This document shows, in pieces, positions 1 to 12,354 of a stretch of 64,000 nt of DNA. Source of the DNA: Pleurodeles waltl (Eukaryota > Chordata > Amphibia > Caudata > Salamandridae); contig NC_090447.1 of NCBI RefSeq assembly GCF_031143425.1, positions 846,367,760 through 846,431,759 of the forward strand. The letters are read 5' to 3'. Made by a program: the position numbers and the translations under genes. The notes beneath the pieces are model-generated. The model was given only the letters and a program-made list of their open reading frames with translations. It made no database searches and was not told the origin of the DNA. Numbering within the stretch: the stretch's first letter is position 1; each line of letters starts with the position of its first letter.

Positions 1-595
1 GTCAAAGACCACCAGGGCTGTTTTGTCGATTGCACCGCCAACAGGCTGGCGGTGCAATCTTGCATATATCGACCGCTGCAAAAGTGCAGCGGTCGCACCG
101 CCGGGACCACCGGTTTTCCGCCACAGTGGTCCCGGCGGTTGTAATCCACCAGGGCAGCGCTGCCCAGGGGATTACGACCCTCTTCCCGCCAGCCTTTTCA
201 TTGCGGTAGGAACCGCCATGGAAAGGCTGGCAGAAAGGGGAGTCGTGGGCCCCTGGGTGCCCCTGCACTGCCCATGTCTTTGGCATGGATAGTGCAGGGG
301 CCCACAGGCACAGCCCCATAAAGCTTTTCACTGGCTGCACAGCAGACAGTGAAAAGCACGACGGGTGCAACTGCACACGTCGCACGGCCGCAACACCGCC
401 GGCTTCATTTGGAGCTGCCTCCCATGTTGCGGCCGACATCCCCGCTGGGCCGGCGGGCGGAAACTCGGTTTCCACCCGCCAGCCCAGCGGGGATGTCTTA
501 ATTGCCACCGCGGGAGTGCGGCCGCATTGGCGGACGCACAGCGGTTACAACTTGGCGGGTGGCGGTTGCCGCCCACCAAAGTTGTAATGAGGGCC
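1..595 (-). mobile_element. Hairpin-string non-autonomous Harbinger-type element, cut by window edge
   Basis: GC-rich segment made of consecutive inverted repeats. Examples: arms 28-40/47-59 (13 bp perfect), 71-80/85-94 (10 bp perfect), 97-110/126-139 (14 bp perfect), 141-158/159-175, and 435-464/468-497 (28 of 30 paired). It ends at 595 with a terminus whose complement begins GGCCCTCATTACAAC, very like the start of the autonomous element at 6088; TAT follows at 596-598 as a possible target duplication. The order of hairpin modules is the mirror image of the complete element at 41194-41823, so this copy is in the opposite orientation and lacks its far terminus. Open frames here are by-products of palindromic GC-rich DNA, not genes. 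Confidence 0.75.
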
Positions 596-934
596 TATGT
601 AATTGCTTCGGAGTCATTAAGTATCTTGTGATTTAACAAGAAACAATGAGCCATAATTATCATCATTTCACGCAAGGCAAGGTAGCAAGACACCTTGCTG
701 CACTGCCCTCGATGAAATGGAGAGGGCAGGAATGACCCATATCCTTCAAATCAGGGACATCTTTTTGCACAAAAATAAACCTTTGAGACTTTTTCTTCTT
801 TCTACGTCTGCTCTCAGAATGTAGCACATATGGTGTGAGTGAAAAATGAGCAGAAATAAAGATACTACTCCTCGCTATTCCTCCCTTGGAAGGACATAAC
901 ATGATGATGCATTTACAAGTTTACCCGTCTTGGT

Positions 935-1120
935 AAATCTGCGTATGCGGCAAAATCAATGGATGGATGCGTGGAAACACCCACACTCCACCTATGAACG
1001 CCTCTCTGGGGCAGAGTAAGGCAAGACAGTGCAAGTAGCTGTCTTGTGTTACTCCAGATTTACCAAGCTACGCAGGGCCATGCAGTGTGGCCTTGTGTGG
1101 CTTGGTAAATTTAATCCTAG
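935..1120. repeat. Short foldback-like repeat with CTTGGTAAAT/ATTTACCAAG motifs
   Basis: CTTGGTAAATCTGCG near 930-945 recurs inverted near 1063-1073 (GATTTACCAAGC) and again directly near 1100-1112. The spacing and imperfect pairing suggest a decayed miniature element; the family was not recognised. Confidence 0.35.
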
Positions 1121-2719
1121 GTTTTGTGTTACCCTTGTGCTGTGTTGAGGACGAATCAAAACTTTGATAAATATGCCCTGATGTCGCTAAAAAAAAAATC
1201 TTCTTCATCGTTATGGCCAGGAGGGACCATTGTCTCCACAGCCACATGCATCTCTATTTCAAGCTATTAAATCATACATATACAGCAAGTAACTTATTGT
1301 TAAATTTTACTAATGTGCATGTTTCCTAATACAGTAAATTCCATTGTTGTTTTATATGGAAACTTAAGCCAAGAATATGGGGGATTTTCTTTATATATGT
1401 AACCCATTTTCCTCTCTTGAACGCCTCTCACTTCTTTTTGAGTTTTATCTTCTTTCCTTGTTTAAATCTCAATAGAAATATATTAAACTAAAATACATAC
1501 ATACATGCATCTTTGAAAGCTCAACAATAATTAAAAACAAGCCTTTCAATATGACATTATGGGATGAGCCAATGAGCTGCACAAGCTGTTCTAATGTATG
1601 TGCCGGCATACATTAAATGAAAATGATAAGTAGGCCACGCATGAACTCTCTTTCATTGCAAGCACATTCCTGTATCAAAGTAGGTGCCTCGCGAGTGCAA
1701 TCATGATGTGGAGCGGTTTACCTAGTTTCGTGCCTTCTCGAGAGTTCCATCTAACAAACTTTCAGTGTCATGTCTAATAGCAGAGCATGCCATGGATTAC
1801 TTTCTTCAAACGGCTGCTCAGGTTCTCTGATTTGTAGCATACTTCTTATTACAGGCGGCATTATGCAGAAACCCTTCGCTATGTGATGGGACATGGCAAC
1901 CCCGCTGTGAGAATGCCTATCAGAGCTTCTTTTAAGAACTGCTCTGAATTGGCAGCAAAGTCTTTTTTAAGGTTAAAAGGTGTAAAATTATTCTGAAATG
2001 CTTTTCTGACCTGTCGCCTATCAGGGCAAAAAGCTGTAGCTCATTTTTTGCTAAACTTGTTTTTTTTTTATTTTTACCCGGTGATTGTGGAGTAAGTTTA
2101 TTAAGAGGAAAAAAACAGCTTTTCCACTCGTCACACTGTTCTGGCTTAGTCTGGCTTCCTAATAAATCGTCATCTAGCTGCACGTTTTAAATGTTATAAA
2201 AAGGTAAATTACGAGGAATTAAAATGGAGCTGTCAGTATGGCCTTTCTTTGATAATCTGTTGACGGTTTAGAAGCAAAGCATGCGTCAGACACTATAGAG
2301 CGGAACAGGATCTGTCACCGGCACACGGCGTAATCTTGAAATTCAAAGGCACATAGCTGAGGTGATTTGTCAATTTGTAAGTGCTACTCTGATTGAAGCA
2401 CAGATAATCATACGGCGAGGAACAAAATGGTCCCTAATCCTCAGCGTTTGGCCTTTCTTTTCCACATGATAGAATTCGGCACAAGATATTTAGAAATAAT
2501 AATGTTATTATGTATTATTTCTGAACTCAAGAAGCCTACGGACCTCTGCTTAGCTCTAAAATTGCTGTTTGCAATGAACTGCTTCTTGCACTATATTTGA
2601 AATAAGATCTGGAAATCCTACTTAAATTTGATTGCTCTGTAATAAGGTACGTTAGAGGTGTGCATAAAAAATGTTCTGGAAGGCAGTTATGACAGTTAAA
2701 CTTTATGCCTAGTACACAT

Positions 2720-3230
2720 GGGCCGCCCCTCTGCCATGGCGAAGGAGCGTCGCGCCCCGCTGGTAAAAGCAGTAAAATAAAGGGATATTAAAAGTATCTT
2801 ATTATCCCTTTATTTGTATGCTTTTTTGGGGCGGGGTGGGGCCAGCCTCCTCCATTTCAACAAGTGGAGGAGTGGTGGTGCGTTTCTAAGTGCACATGTC
2901 AGTTTGGCCGTCCGTCCAAGGCACAGCTGGGTGGAGACCAAGCGCAGCATCCCACTCACTCCCTGAGTGGCATTTCTGCCCTCTCAGGCCAATCCCGGCA
3001 CTTGAAGCATTGGGAATGGTTGGGGAGAGACGAAGACGACAAGAGGCTGCTGGAGCGGCGGAACACGGAGGTGGCAGGCAAGTTTATTGAGGTTTTTTAT
3101 TTGCCTCTCCGTGCCCCCCCGTCAACGTGCTGCCCCCTGTTCCTCACGCGGGCCCCACCCCCCCACCTCTTTCTGCCACCAGCAGCTACTGCTAGTACAC
3201 TAAAAGCATATGTTAGAAAAGTATATTAAA
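2720..3230. repeat. Unclassified GC-rich repeat segment
   Basis: An abrupt GC-rich island in AT-rich surroundings. A small palindrome lies at about 2777-2813 (AAAGGGATA paired with TATCCCTTT). A 121-residue open frame at 2864-3229 has no recognisable domain and is rich in Pro, Ser and Arg, as expected from base composition. Most likely an old interspersed repeat. Confidence 0.35.
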
Positions 3231-3703
3231 CCCAACAGGATAATTAAATTAACTGTCATCAGTATAAACACTACTGAAATAGTACATAATTATAAGCTGT
3301 ATTTGCAAAACTATTTTGGCACATCTCTACCTGGTGCAAAATGAACATTACACATGCAACATAGTGCAACGCAAAAGATAACATCAATGAACTTACCATT
3401 TAAAAAAAGAGTGACCCACATTTACAAAGACTTTTCTTCATGTTTGCTTTAGTTTGTTTAAATGCAAACCTGAACCTGTTGGTATTTTGCATTGGATTGT
3501 AAACAAAAATAATGTAAAGCTGCACAATGTGGTACCTAGTGTTACTTTGCTTCAAGGGAGTATTCCATGGGTAGTGCTTGGTCAGTCCTTTGGTTTCTGT
3601 GCTGCTTAAAAAATTAGTACATTTGGTCCAATATGTGTAATTTATTTCAATGAAAATGTTCTAGCTGTAGTAGACTAATCAAGCTTCTGCTATAAAATAT
3701 GTA

Positions 3704-3846
3704 GGGATGGGCTGAATGTTTAATTCTGTTTATGGAATTGGCAGAATTTCTTGACTGTTGGCAGAACTCTGCAGTTTCTCGCTGAGTTTTTATGTAACTC
3801 TGTGCAATTCAACAGAGTGAAACTCTACATGTTCCGCCCACCCCTA
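3704..3846. mobile_element. Possible miniature DNA transposon with GGGATGGGC/GCCCACCCC ends
   Basis: The segment opens with AGGGATGGGC and closes with GCCCACCCCT, which are near-inverted, and is full of GAATT and GCAGAA motifs. The size and termini fit a short non-autonomous DNA transposon. The family and target duplication are not certain. Confidence 0.4.
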
Positions 3847-4309
3847 AAATTACATTGATCAAGAATGTAAATCTCATGTTGGCAATATGTCATCTTTTTT
3901 CAAACCACATTGTTTTGATTGGCATTTTTTTCAGGTTTTCGTTTACATGAAGAATATCAGGAAAACATAAACGTCTCCGCATTTCACACATCCCTATAAA
4001 ATGCAGGTTTATGGGATTTATACCACTGAATTTTGAGTAATAAAAGTATACAAACATGTTATCTCTTTAGTAGGATGAAACTTTAACTACTCTGGAGTAA
4101 TCAGAGTAATTTCAGTAATTTTGTGTTACTCTTTTCACACAAAGTTACTGAAAATTACACAGTTATGCCTGTTTACATAATTTGGAGTAACTTGGCACAA
4201 AAATCCTACCAATGAACAAAAGAAGGGGATGCTGTTCCTAACCAGAAAAGACTGGACGTGCACAGAGGCCAGAAAAGGGAAATTACTGCCTTAATTCTTG
4301 GTGCCCTCA

Positions 4310-4430
4310 CACACCTGAAAAAAGGTGTCATGCTTCATCATAGGGCTGCTCCTCGTAGGACCGGAGCTGCAGTGTCCTAGGGGCCCAACAAAGGGTCACT
4401 TTGGTGGACCTCTTTTCTTGAATGCCATTT
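4310..4430. repeat. Interspersed repeat, partner of 20390-20510
   Basis: Shares with 20390-20510 the ordered blocks TGCCCTCACACA, GTCATGCTTCATCATAGGGC, GCTCCTCGT and GCTGCAGTGTC. In both places a region with CTTCATCAGGACCA or CTTCTTCAGGACCA follows 300-400 bp downstream (about 4710, 20795). These are two copies of one dispersed repeat of unknown class. Confidence 0.55.
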
Positions 4431-5331
4431 TTGTGAAGCCTATTAGTGAGAGGGTATCCTAAAAATATGAGGTCAGATGTGCAATGTTATGTGTCATTGT
4501 AAAAAGAATGAGAAAGGTTAAAACCGTCTAGGGGTATACCCAGAAGGTATTTTAATTATGCTATACTCCTGGCAGGATTAAAAAGCCACGGTAACAGCAG
4601 TATGATAGACTACTCTGGGAATGTGATGGACCCTGGTAGTCATAAAAGATCAAACATGAATAAAGGTCGACATGTTTTGCGCCTATCGGTTCAGAAAAAT
4701 CTGATCCACAGCGCTTCTTCAGGACCACAAATTACTCATAGTTCTCTATGTAGAAACTCAAGGTGTCAATTAGGTGGTATTTAAATGGCTACCACTATAA
4801 ACTTAACAAATGACCTCATCAACTGTACACACTAGAAGGCAGATACATACCGTTATGTATGTGAGGTTATCTGATATCAGTGAATATCCAGCCCTGCAGG
4901 TATCACAACAGTTCCTCATAGGTCGAAGACAAAGGGTAACATGCTGCTCACTGAAAGTTTGAAGAGCATCATATGCATGCAACCTACCCAGCCCTCTGCT
5001 TGCCTAAAAATCCTACAGCGTGAGCACAGGAGCAAAAAACTTAGTGAGCCCTCGCTATGCCCTGCTAATTACTTCCAGTATTACATCACTCATGAGATGT
5101 TCTATGACATCATTGATAAAATGACTACAACATCTTAATTGACATAATTGATGACAACACTGTGCAAGGCAGGGTGTGATTTATAGTTACTTTAGCGCTC
5201 AAGTTATAGTTAGTTGACATAACTATAACTGATGGATTTCAAAGGTTTTGTTAATTCAAAATGGTATGTTTTAAGTGGTATGTTTACCTGACCATATCGT
5301 CCCGTTAACCTTTGGTATTTTCTGTGAATAT

Positions 5332-5365
<34 letters not shown>

Positions 5366-5366
5366 C
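5332..5366. repeat. (AC)n/(AT)n compound microsatellite
   Basis: An uninterrupted run of AC dinucleotides passes directly into AT dinucleotides. Confidence 0.95.
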
Positions 5367-5844
5367 ACCCAATGACAGCCGATATTGATAGTTATAGTTA
5401 GGTCAGGCTTTCCATAGGAAGAGTGGTTGTTTTTTGTTTTGCTAGTAACATTTGCCCCATCTGATAAATCTTCACAAAACTTTCTTTTTTTAAATCATCC
5501 ACCTCATCTACTTCCTGGAGAGTTTCAGGAGAACCTGTCAAAAAGAGGCTGAGAAAAAGAGGGTGTCTCAAAATGCAATCCCCTCATGCAATTGCCATAA
5601 AGAACGTTAGACAAGAATACACATAAAATGGCTGAACAGAATTACACCAAATTTGGTCAAACGTTAGATGTCTTCGGTGGCAATATTTGGCTCTGGGGAT
5701 TACATCCCATAGGACAAGGTAAGACTGTCCCAGGGACCCCATCCCCCAAATGCAACTGTTCAAAATGTTACTTGAAAAAGGTCTTTCAGAGCTACCCTAT
5801 ACTTTCATTAAGTATGTTGTTTTTAGTATGTGCCTGTTTTTTCC

Positions 5845-6070
5845 TTCTTGATGACTCTCACAAGACACTTGTGAGAGCCATCATGCACCCAAAAAAGCAT
5901 GGGTTTTCCTTCGTGAGCCCACAGCTCTGCATGTCCACCGTGACGGGGCAGTGTTTGCTGGTTTATGTACATGAGAATCTCTCAAGACCGTATTTCTATT
6001 ATTTATATGCATCAGATTGTTGCTGAAATTTTTTACATGATCTCACAAGACTCTTGCGAGATTGTTAAGG
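5845..6070. repeat. Repeat with TCTCACAAGA-type short palindromes
   Basis: Small hairpins built on ACTCTCACAAG/CTTGTGAGAG (about 5855-5878) and GATCTCACAAG/CTTGCGAGATT (about 6040-6063). The same palindrome type recurs at about 15783-15808 and 15850-15875, and decayed near 17050 and 17240, so this is a dispersed repeat family. Confidence 0.45.
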
Positions 6071-6634
6071 TTTTTTTGAGTTACATAGGCCCTCATTACG
6101 ACCCTGGCGGTAAATCCGGCTTACCGCCACGCTGACAGCCACCAACTTACCACCGCAGTGGCGGATATCCTTTCATTATATTATGACACACACACACCAA
6201 TCCAACAGAATGCAGCCACATACACAAATCCGCCAGACCAAAGGTCAGTGATAAACTGCCAGTATGAAAACCCACACCGTTACGCCAAAGGAACAATGTC
6301 CATCACTTTATGACCCACAAATCACCATGGCGGACATTCAACGGCGGTAAACTATTGGTGGTACATACCACCGTGCTCAGAATGGACACCCACATACAAA
6401 ACAACACCACATCGGCCAATTCAAACAACACACACCTGATACATATACACACACCACACCCACACACCCACAACCCTTTACGATTACAAATCATTGGCAC
6501 TAGACTGACACCAAGACCAACAACACAAATAGATACACGCACCACATACACCCTTACATCATTCATGCACCCCACTTCACAGACCCCTACACATTACCCA
6601 ACACACCCTCACCAACACACATCACATAACACCC

Positions 6635-8044
6635 ATGGCACCACAAAGACACCCCCGTTTCACTGAGGAAGAGTTAAGGGTCATGGTGGAGAAAATTGTC
6701 ATGGTAGAGCTACAGCTATTTGGAGCACAGGTGCAGCAAATATCAATAGCCAGGAAGATGGAGCTATAGTGGAGAATCGTGGACAGGGTCAACGCCGTGG
6801 GACTGCACCCCAGAACAAGGGAAAACATCAGGAAAAGGTGGAATGACCTACGGGGGAAGGTACGTTCCATAGCAGCAAGACACCAGATCGCTATCCAGAG
6901 GACTGGCGGTGGACCCCCACCTCCTCCCCCACAACTCACAGCATGGGAGGAGCAAGTCCTCTGCATGGACACTCATCAATAAATCATGCACAGCATAGGG
7001 AAACTAACAATCCCACCATACACCAACATACACAAGTAAAAGCTGGCAGGAATGTACTATATGTCATACATATGAAGCATAATACATCATTTACATCCCC
7101 ACAGGTATCCCAGCCAATGTCACTGGAGAGGAGGTGCCAGCACTATCCAGTCCCCCAACAGAAGAGGCCCACAGTGATGACAGTAACTCTGGTCTTCAGG
7201 ATCTGTACAATCTACCTGGCCCATCAGGGACCACTGGACAGCCGGTTACCCAAGACCAGTCACAGACCATACAGAGCCTCCCCCATCAGGAAACAACTCC
7301 ACAGCACCCACCCAACGTACCCAAGCCTCTGTCCCCAGAACACGTCAATCAGCAGTGTGCCCACCTGTACAGGGACCCCAGGCCACACCTCGCACACAAG
7401 ACATCCAGGGACCTGGGGTCAGTGGCAGTGGGCACATGGTTCAGGGGACAAAGGCACAGGCAAACAGGGACACTGGGAGGACTGCTGTGAGCCAGGGGGA
7501 GGACAGGACCAGGGAACCAACTCTTCAGAAGTCGCTCTCAGAGATCCTTGGAGCCTATCAACATTCCAAGGACACAATGGGCCAGACCCTAGACAACGTG
7601 CAGGAGAACAGGTGGCTGCAGGAGGGACAGTATCAGGGGATCTGGGAGGACTTGCAGGCCATCAACATCACCCTGATTTCCATAGCAGGGGTGCTGGCAG
7701 ACATGACCAACAATATGAGTGAGGCAGTGTCACACCAGCGTGCCCCTGCCACTAGCCAGTCATCTGTACAGCCTTCCACTTCCTCTGCTGCTAGTGGCCA
7801 GGAGGCCCACCACAGGGCCCACAGGCCACCAGCACCCCGCCCCCTGCAGAAGGTGAACCACCCTGCAAACATTCCCTGCAATCCAGACAGAAGCCAGAGA
7901 CACTTGCCAAGACCCCCGTCAGGAAATGAGACTCTCCTGATTGTCCCCTGTGACGGGCCGGACTGTGCCGACCCGCACACAACTGGAACAAGTGCTGACT
8001 CTGCCCATGGTACAACCTTTGCAAATGAACTGTACATAGAATGA
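6635..8044 (+). pseudogene. Harbinger Myb/SANT-like DNA-binding protein, Myb1 (copy 1)
   Basis: The first exon starts at the ATG at 6635 and encodes a Myb/SANT-like trihelix domain: RFTEEELRVMVEKI near residues 8-21, then RIVDRVNAVG and IRKRWNDLRGKVRSI, followed by a proline-rich tail. A TAG at 6767-6769 interrupts it after 44 residues. A CCCCACAG acceptor just before 7106 opens a second exon coding for a Ser/Thr/Pro-rich tail. After a frameshift near 7490 this continues in another frame with a predicted coiled coil (LQKSLSEILGAY onward), ending at 8044. In Harbinger elements this partner binds DNA and carries the nuclease into the nucleus; that role is assigned by family, not shown here. Its 3' end faces that of the transposase, about 200 bp away. 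Confidence 0.75.
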
Positions 8045-8239
8045 GCATAGAATCAATGACATGTAGATGGCTGTTGGATCACACCAGGGGTATTTGTCAA
8101 ATCACCAACATCTGCAAAATGAATAGCGAGAGGTAACAGTAAGTGGGCATGGAAGTGGTAAATACCAGCATGCCAATGCCACACAGAATGCAACCAAAGT
8201 CATTGAAATCCAAAGTTGCACTGTCTCACCTGTGTGTCA

Positions 8240-9365
8240 TTAGAAGTACTGACGAATCACAGATGTTCTGTTATCCACAACCTCATCCTCTGCCTCCTCA
8301 TCCTCACTGTCAACAGGGTCCGCTGCTGCCACAGGGGCATCTCCAGTCTCCTCCTCCAACAGAAAAGGAACATGGCATCTAATGGCCAGGTTGTGCAACA
8401 TGCAGCATGCCACCACTATCTGGCAGACCTTTTTGAGTGAGTAGCACAGGGATCCACCTTTCAGATGGAGGCACCGGAACCTGGCCTTCAGGATGCCAAA
8501 GGTCCTTTTAAAGATCCCTCTGGTTCGCCCATGTGCCTCATTATTACGTTCTTCTGCCTTTGTCCTGGCATTCTTCACAGGGGTCAGCAGCCATGATAGG
8601 TTTGGGTAACCAGAGTTACCTGCAAATATTGAGAGACAACATTCAGCCACACACTATCCTATATGGCCCACACCATAGGCATACAACAACATATACTGGG
8701 TGGGAACCAGGGCTCACCTATTAGCCACACCCTGTGTCTCTGTAGTTGGGCCATCACATTTGGGATGCTGCTATTCCTCAGGACAAGGGCATCATGCACT
8801 GACTCAGGATACTTAGCATTGATGTGAGAGATGTACTGGTCCGCCAAGCACACCATCTACACATTCATGGAGTGGAAACTCTTACGATTCCTGAACACCT
8901 GTTCATTCTGATGGGGGGGGGGGCAAGTGCAATATGTGTCCCGTCACTCGCCCCAGTTATATTGGGGATATGTCCCATTTCATAAAACCCGGCCTTCACA
9001 GTGGCCAAATTCTCAACCTGGGGGGATGTAATGTAGCTGCACATGTGTTTTATGATGGCAAACAACACTCTTGTCAGCACTATTGAGAACATTGGCTGTG
9101 ACGTTCCTGCTGCCAAGCCCACTGTCACTTGGAAAGAACCAGTTGCCAGGAAATATAGAACTGATAGCACTTGCACAAGAGGGGGGATCCCAATGGGCTA
9201 ACGGATAGCAGATATCAGGTCAGGCTCCAATTGGGAACACAGCTCTGTGATTGTGGCCCTGTCCAGCCTATAGGTGAGGATAATGTGCCTGTCTTCCAGT
9301 GTAGCCAAGTACACGAGGGGTCTCTACATGGGGGTATGTCTCCATCTCCTATTCATTCGCAGCAG
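8240..9365 (-). pseudogene. Harbinger (DDE_Tnp_4 / HARBI1-like) transposase, copy 1
   Basis: The reading runs leftward from about 9365. The N-terminal helix region (TYRLDRATITELCSQLEPDL) precedes VLSVLYFLATGSFQ, then the first catalytic Asp in SDGTHIA, the second in SVHDALVLRNSS, and a C-terminal part with SGYPNLSWLLTP, AHGRTR and FGILKARFRC. A 98-bp intron (8620-8717, GT-AG) splits the gene just before SGYP. The gene is broken by stops near 9335 and 9205, by a frameshift at the run of 11 G (8913-8923) and by a TAG near 8855. Where the family normally has Glu (VER before TFG), this copy has FKR, so the third acidic residue is lost. It ends with an Asp/Glu-rich tail. Confidence 0.85.
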
Positions 9366-9816
9366 TAGGTATCTAAGGGACAAAAAAGTGAGGAGGCTGT
9401 CACAAGCTGAACAATGGAGCCACAACAGTAGTCCACAATCTGTACACATGTTATGGGACAGTGTAATTTGCCAAGTATGTGCCTATTTATCCTGTCACAC
9501 TGCATTATTCTATAGGCCTGTCCCCCCCCCCTTTGAAATGGTGTCCGCCTATCCTGTGTGGAGGTACAGTGAGGTAATGCTTCTGACGTTGTGCACCATG
9601 GTGGTAGGTGGTCAGGAACCACAGTGCAACTCCTCATTGGTTATAATTGGGCCCTCTGGGGTAGAATGGCCAATGGTGATCGATGCCGGCGGTGACGGCA
9701 TGCACTGCCGCGGACGTGACCGCCATTTTCTATCATATTCCTCACTTGTTTCCTGACCCTCCATAGGAGAGGACCTACACTGCATGTGCTGCTGTGAACT
9801 GTGTCTGGAACCTACC

Positions 9817-11374
9817 ATGGCCTGTGTGACCAGGGAAAGGGCCCCAGCCTTCACTTCTGAGTAATTGGAGAGATTGGTGGATGGGGTCCTACCCCAGTAC
9901 AGACTGCTGTATGGTCCTCCAGACCAACAGGTGAGTACACTGTGGGCACGATGCATGTGGCATGAACGCGTGGAGTTGTGTGTGAAGGCATTGTGTAAGG
10001 GGGGAGGGTTGTCCTCTTGTCTGGGTACATGTTGTGTGCTGGGCTATGTGTGTGCCAGTGGTGATTGAAACGGGTATGGTGGGCCAGTGGTGTTACTGGC
10101 TGGACTGTTTGTCTAATGGTGTTCTCCTGTCTGTATTGCCTCTGCATGTCAGCGCCCATCAAAAGAAGGGTATATGGTGTGCCATCACCAAGGAGGTACG
10201 GACCCTGGGGGTCTATGGCAGGCGGAGCACCCACTGGTGGAAACGGTGGGAGGACCTGAGACGCTGGGCATGGAAGACCACAGAGGCCCAGCAGGGGATG
10301 GCCTCCCAAAGAGGAAGGGGTGCCCGTCGGACCCTGACCCCCCTGATGGCCCGCATACTGCGGTGGCCTATCCAGAGCTGGATGGGCGCTTGAGGGAATC
10401 ACAGCAGCCACAAGGGGTTGAGTACAGTGGCCATCATTGAAGCTCAGGGCTGGAGGGGTGGTATCCGGGTGGTGGTTGTGTGTCAGTGGGTGCCCCTTAA
10501 GCCAGGCCAGACATAGAAGCGTAGGTCCTCTGGTGGCTAAGCGTCTGAAGGGGAAATACTACCTACCTGGCTTGTTAGCATCCACTACTGGTCAGGGCTG
10601 CGTGGGTCCAAGGTGTGCTGCAGTTGGGAGTGTGTGCTCCTCCTCTTCATGCCTTGGTGGCTAGCAATATCACTGGTAATGCAATGTATCATGCATAGGC
10701 CTCTTCCCTGAGTGTGAGGGTGCTGTGTACACCAACGGTGGTGTTGGTGCTATCATTGACCCAGTGTATCCTTTGTCTCTCTCTACCCCTTTCTTGTTTT
10801 GTCACCCTGTCCTTATGTGCATTAGCATCATCTGGTGAAGGAGCAGAGGCACCAGTGACAGAAGGAGCTGAGTCCACCGACGCTGAGGGCACCAGTGGGA
10901 TGGAGGGTGAGGGGAGCACCACAGCGTGGACTGGAGGGGACAACACAGACTCTGATACCTCCTCCAATGGGAGCTCCTTGGTGGTGGCGGACACCACCCC
11001 AGCTACAGGTACAGCTGCCACCCCCGTACCAGCACTGGCCTCCCATCAGCCCCTCAGCGAGTTGCCCGTGCCCGCTCACCCAGGAGGGTGGGCATCTCCT
11101 GCGGCAAGCAGGCACCTCAGGCCCTGCCCCAGTGAGCCCTGCTGCCCTGAGTGAGGAGGCTATTGACCTTCTGAGATCCATGTCTGTAGGGCAGTCAACC
11201 ATTGTCAATGCCATCCAGGGGCTGGCAGCCCATATGCAGCAATCGAATGCATTCCTGGAGGGCATTCATGGTGGATTGGCGGCCCAACAGAGATCGATCC
11301 AGGCTCTGGCCTCCTCCCTGATGCCAGCCATTGTCCCTGTTTCAACCGTCCCCCCTCCAACTACCACTTCCTAG
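9817..11374 (+). pseudogene. Second Harbinger Myb-like protein, Myb2 (copy 1)
   Basis: Three exons can be read. Exon 1 (9817-9930) has a TAA at 9862 and ends at CAG/GTGAGT. Exon 2 starts after CATGTCAG at 10153 and encodes HQKKGIWCAITKEVRTLGVY, then KRWEDLRRWAWKT and ASQRGRGARRTLTPLMARIL; a one-base shift follows and the frame moves to VAYPELDGRLRES. Exon 3 starts after GCATTAG at 10828 with an acidic Ser/Thr-rich stretch and, after another shift, carries the conserved block EEAIDLLRSMSVGQ and VNAIQGLAAHMQQ before the stop at 11374. The domain is a Myb/trihelix-type DNA binder but clearly different from Myb1. Copies 2 and 4 preserve the same exon borders, which supports the gene model. Confidence 0.7.
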
Positions 11375-12354
11375 TCCCATTCTCCTCAACCCCAGCCCAT
11401 CCCAAGCACACAGCCAGACGAGCATGCACACAAGACAGCACCCAAGAGTGTCACAGGCAAACACAAGCACCACACTTCATCCCACAGGCACTCACACAAA
11501 CACCATTCAGTTGTAGACACAACAACATCCACTATTTCCACTTTCTCCCCCTCCTCCTCCTCATCCACCTCCCACCCAGTTACCTCCACACTCACACCTG
11601 CATGCATTACATCATCAACCACTACCTGCATCATCAGCACACCAAGCAGAACACACACCTCACTGGCAGACACCTCCACAACATCCATGCACACGTCCCG
11701 TGTACTCTCCCACCGTGTCTGTCCCCCCTCCTAAAGTACACAAACGCAAGCACTCAGACACCCAACAGCCATCCACCTCACAACAGCATACAACCCATGC
11801 ACCTGCACCCAAATCCAGCAGAGAAACACCTAAAAAAAATGCTCCCTCATCCTCCACTCCCATTACTTCTCCCTCTTCCCGCCCCAATGTCCCTAAAAAG
11901 CTTTTCCTTTCCCAGACTGACCTCTATCCTACCCCTCCCCACGTTCTGCACATAAGGCCAGGGTATCAAGGACCCAGCCAAGCACCTCAGCCAAACAGTC
12001 CACGGGCCCAGTTTCAGCAGCACCTACTTGTGGTGGAAAGGAATCGAGGCCACAAATACTGAAGGGGAAGGATCCTGCACCAGCCACCAAGAAGGGGAGA
12101 AGCCTGCACCAGCCACCAAGAGGGGGAATGAGCCTGCACCAGCAGCTGTCACAGAGCCCCCACCACCAGCCATGGTTGTGCAGCCATCAGAGAATGCAGG
12201 GGCTGAGCAGGAGCCTCCCAGAACCACCACCACAGTGCAGCCATCGGAGGGTGCAGGGGCTGAGCAGGAGCATCCCATAACCACCACCACAGTGCAGCCA
12301 TCGGAGGGTGCAGGGGCTGAGCAGGAGCCTCCCACAACCACTAGACCCAGTAGG
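11375..12354 (+). other. Thr/Pro-rich low-complexity tail with a 19-residue repeat
   Basis: C/A-rich DNA at 11380-11900 reads as Thr/His/Pro/Ser-rich peptide in several frames. From 12028 an open frame runs to 12534 with two KPAPATK-like units and three in-frame 57-bp units (12178, 12235, 12292) coding VQPSEGAGAEQEPPTTT. Equivalent C/A-rich DNA follows Myb2 in copies 2 and 4, so it belongs to the element. Whether it is translated as a Myb2 C-terminus or is untranslated is undecided. Confidence 0.45.

Larger units (their letters stand above)
596..6084. other. Non-genic interspersed-repeat DNA
   Basis: No open frame here has recognisable protein features. The stretch is AT-rich with scattered repeat fragments, the clearer ones listed separately. 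I see no splice-supported gene. Confidence 0.6.

Noticed and set aside
2864..3229. 121-codon open frame as a possible host gene
   Set aside because: No domain, splice context or codon signal, and it sits in an abrupt GC-rich repeat island.
6303..6666. Overlapping open frames on both strands at the left of Harbinger copy 1
   Set aside because: C/A-rich low complexity before the Myb1 start; Thr/His-rich on plus, Val/Cys-rich on minus, without motifs.
9851..10411. 186-codon minus-strand open frame
   Set aside because: It lies antisense to Myb2 exons 1 and 2, which have family motifs and splice sites; the minus frame is Pro/His-rich with no domain.
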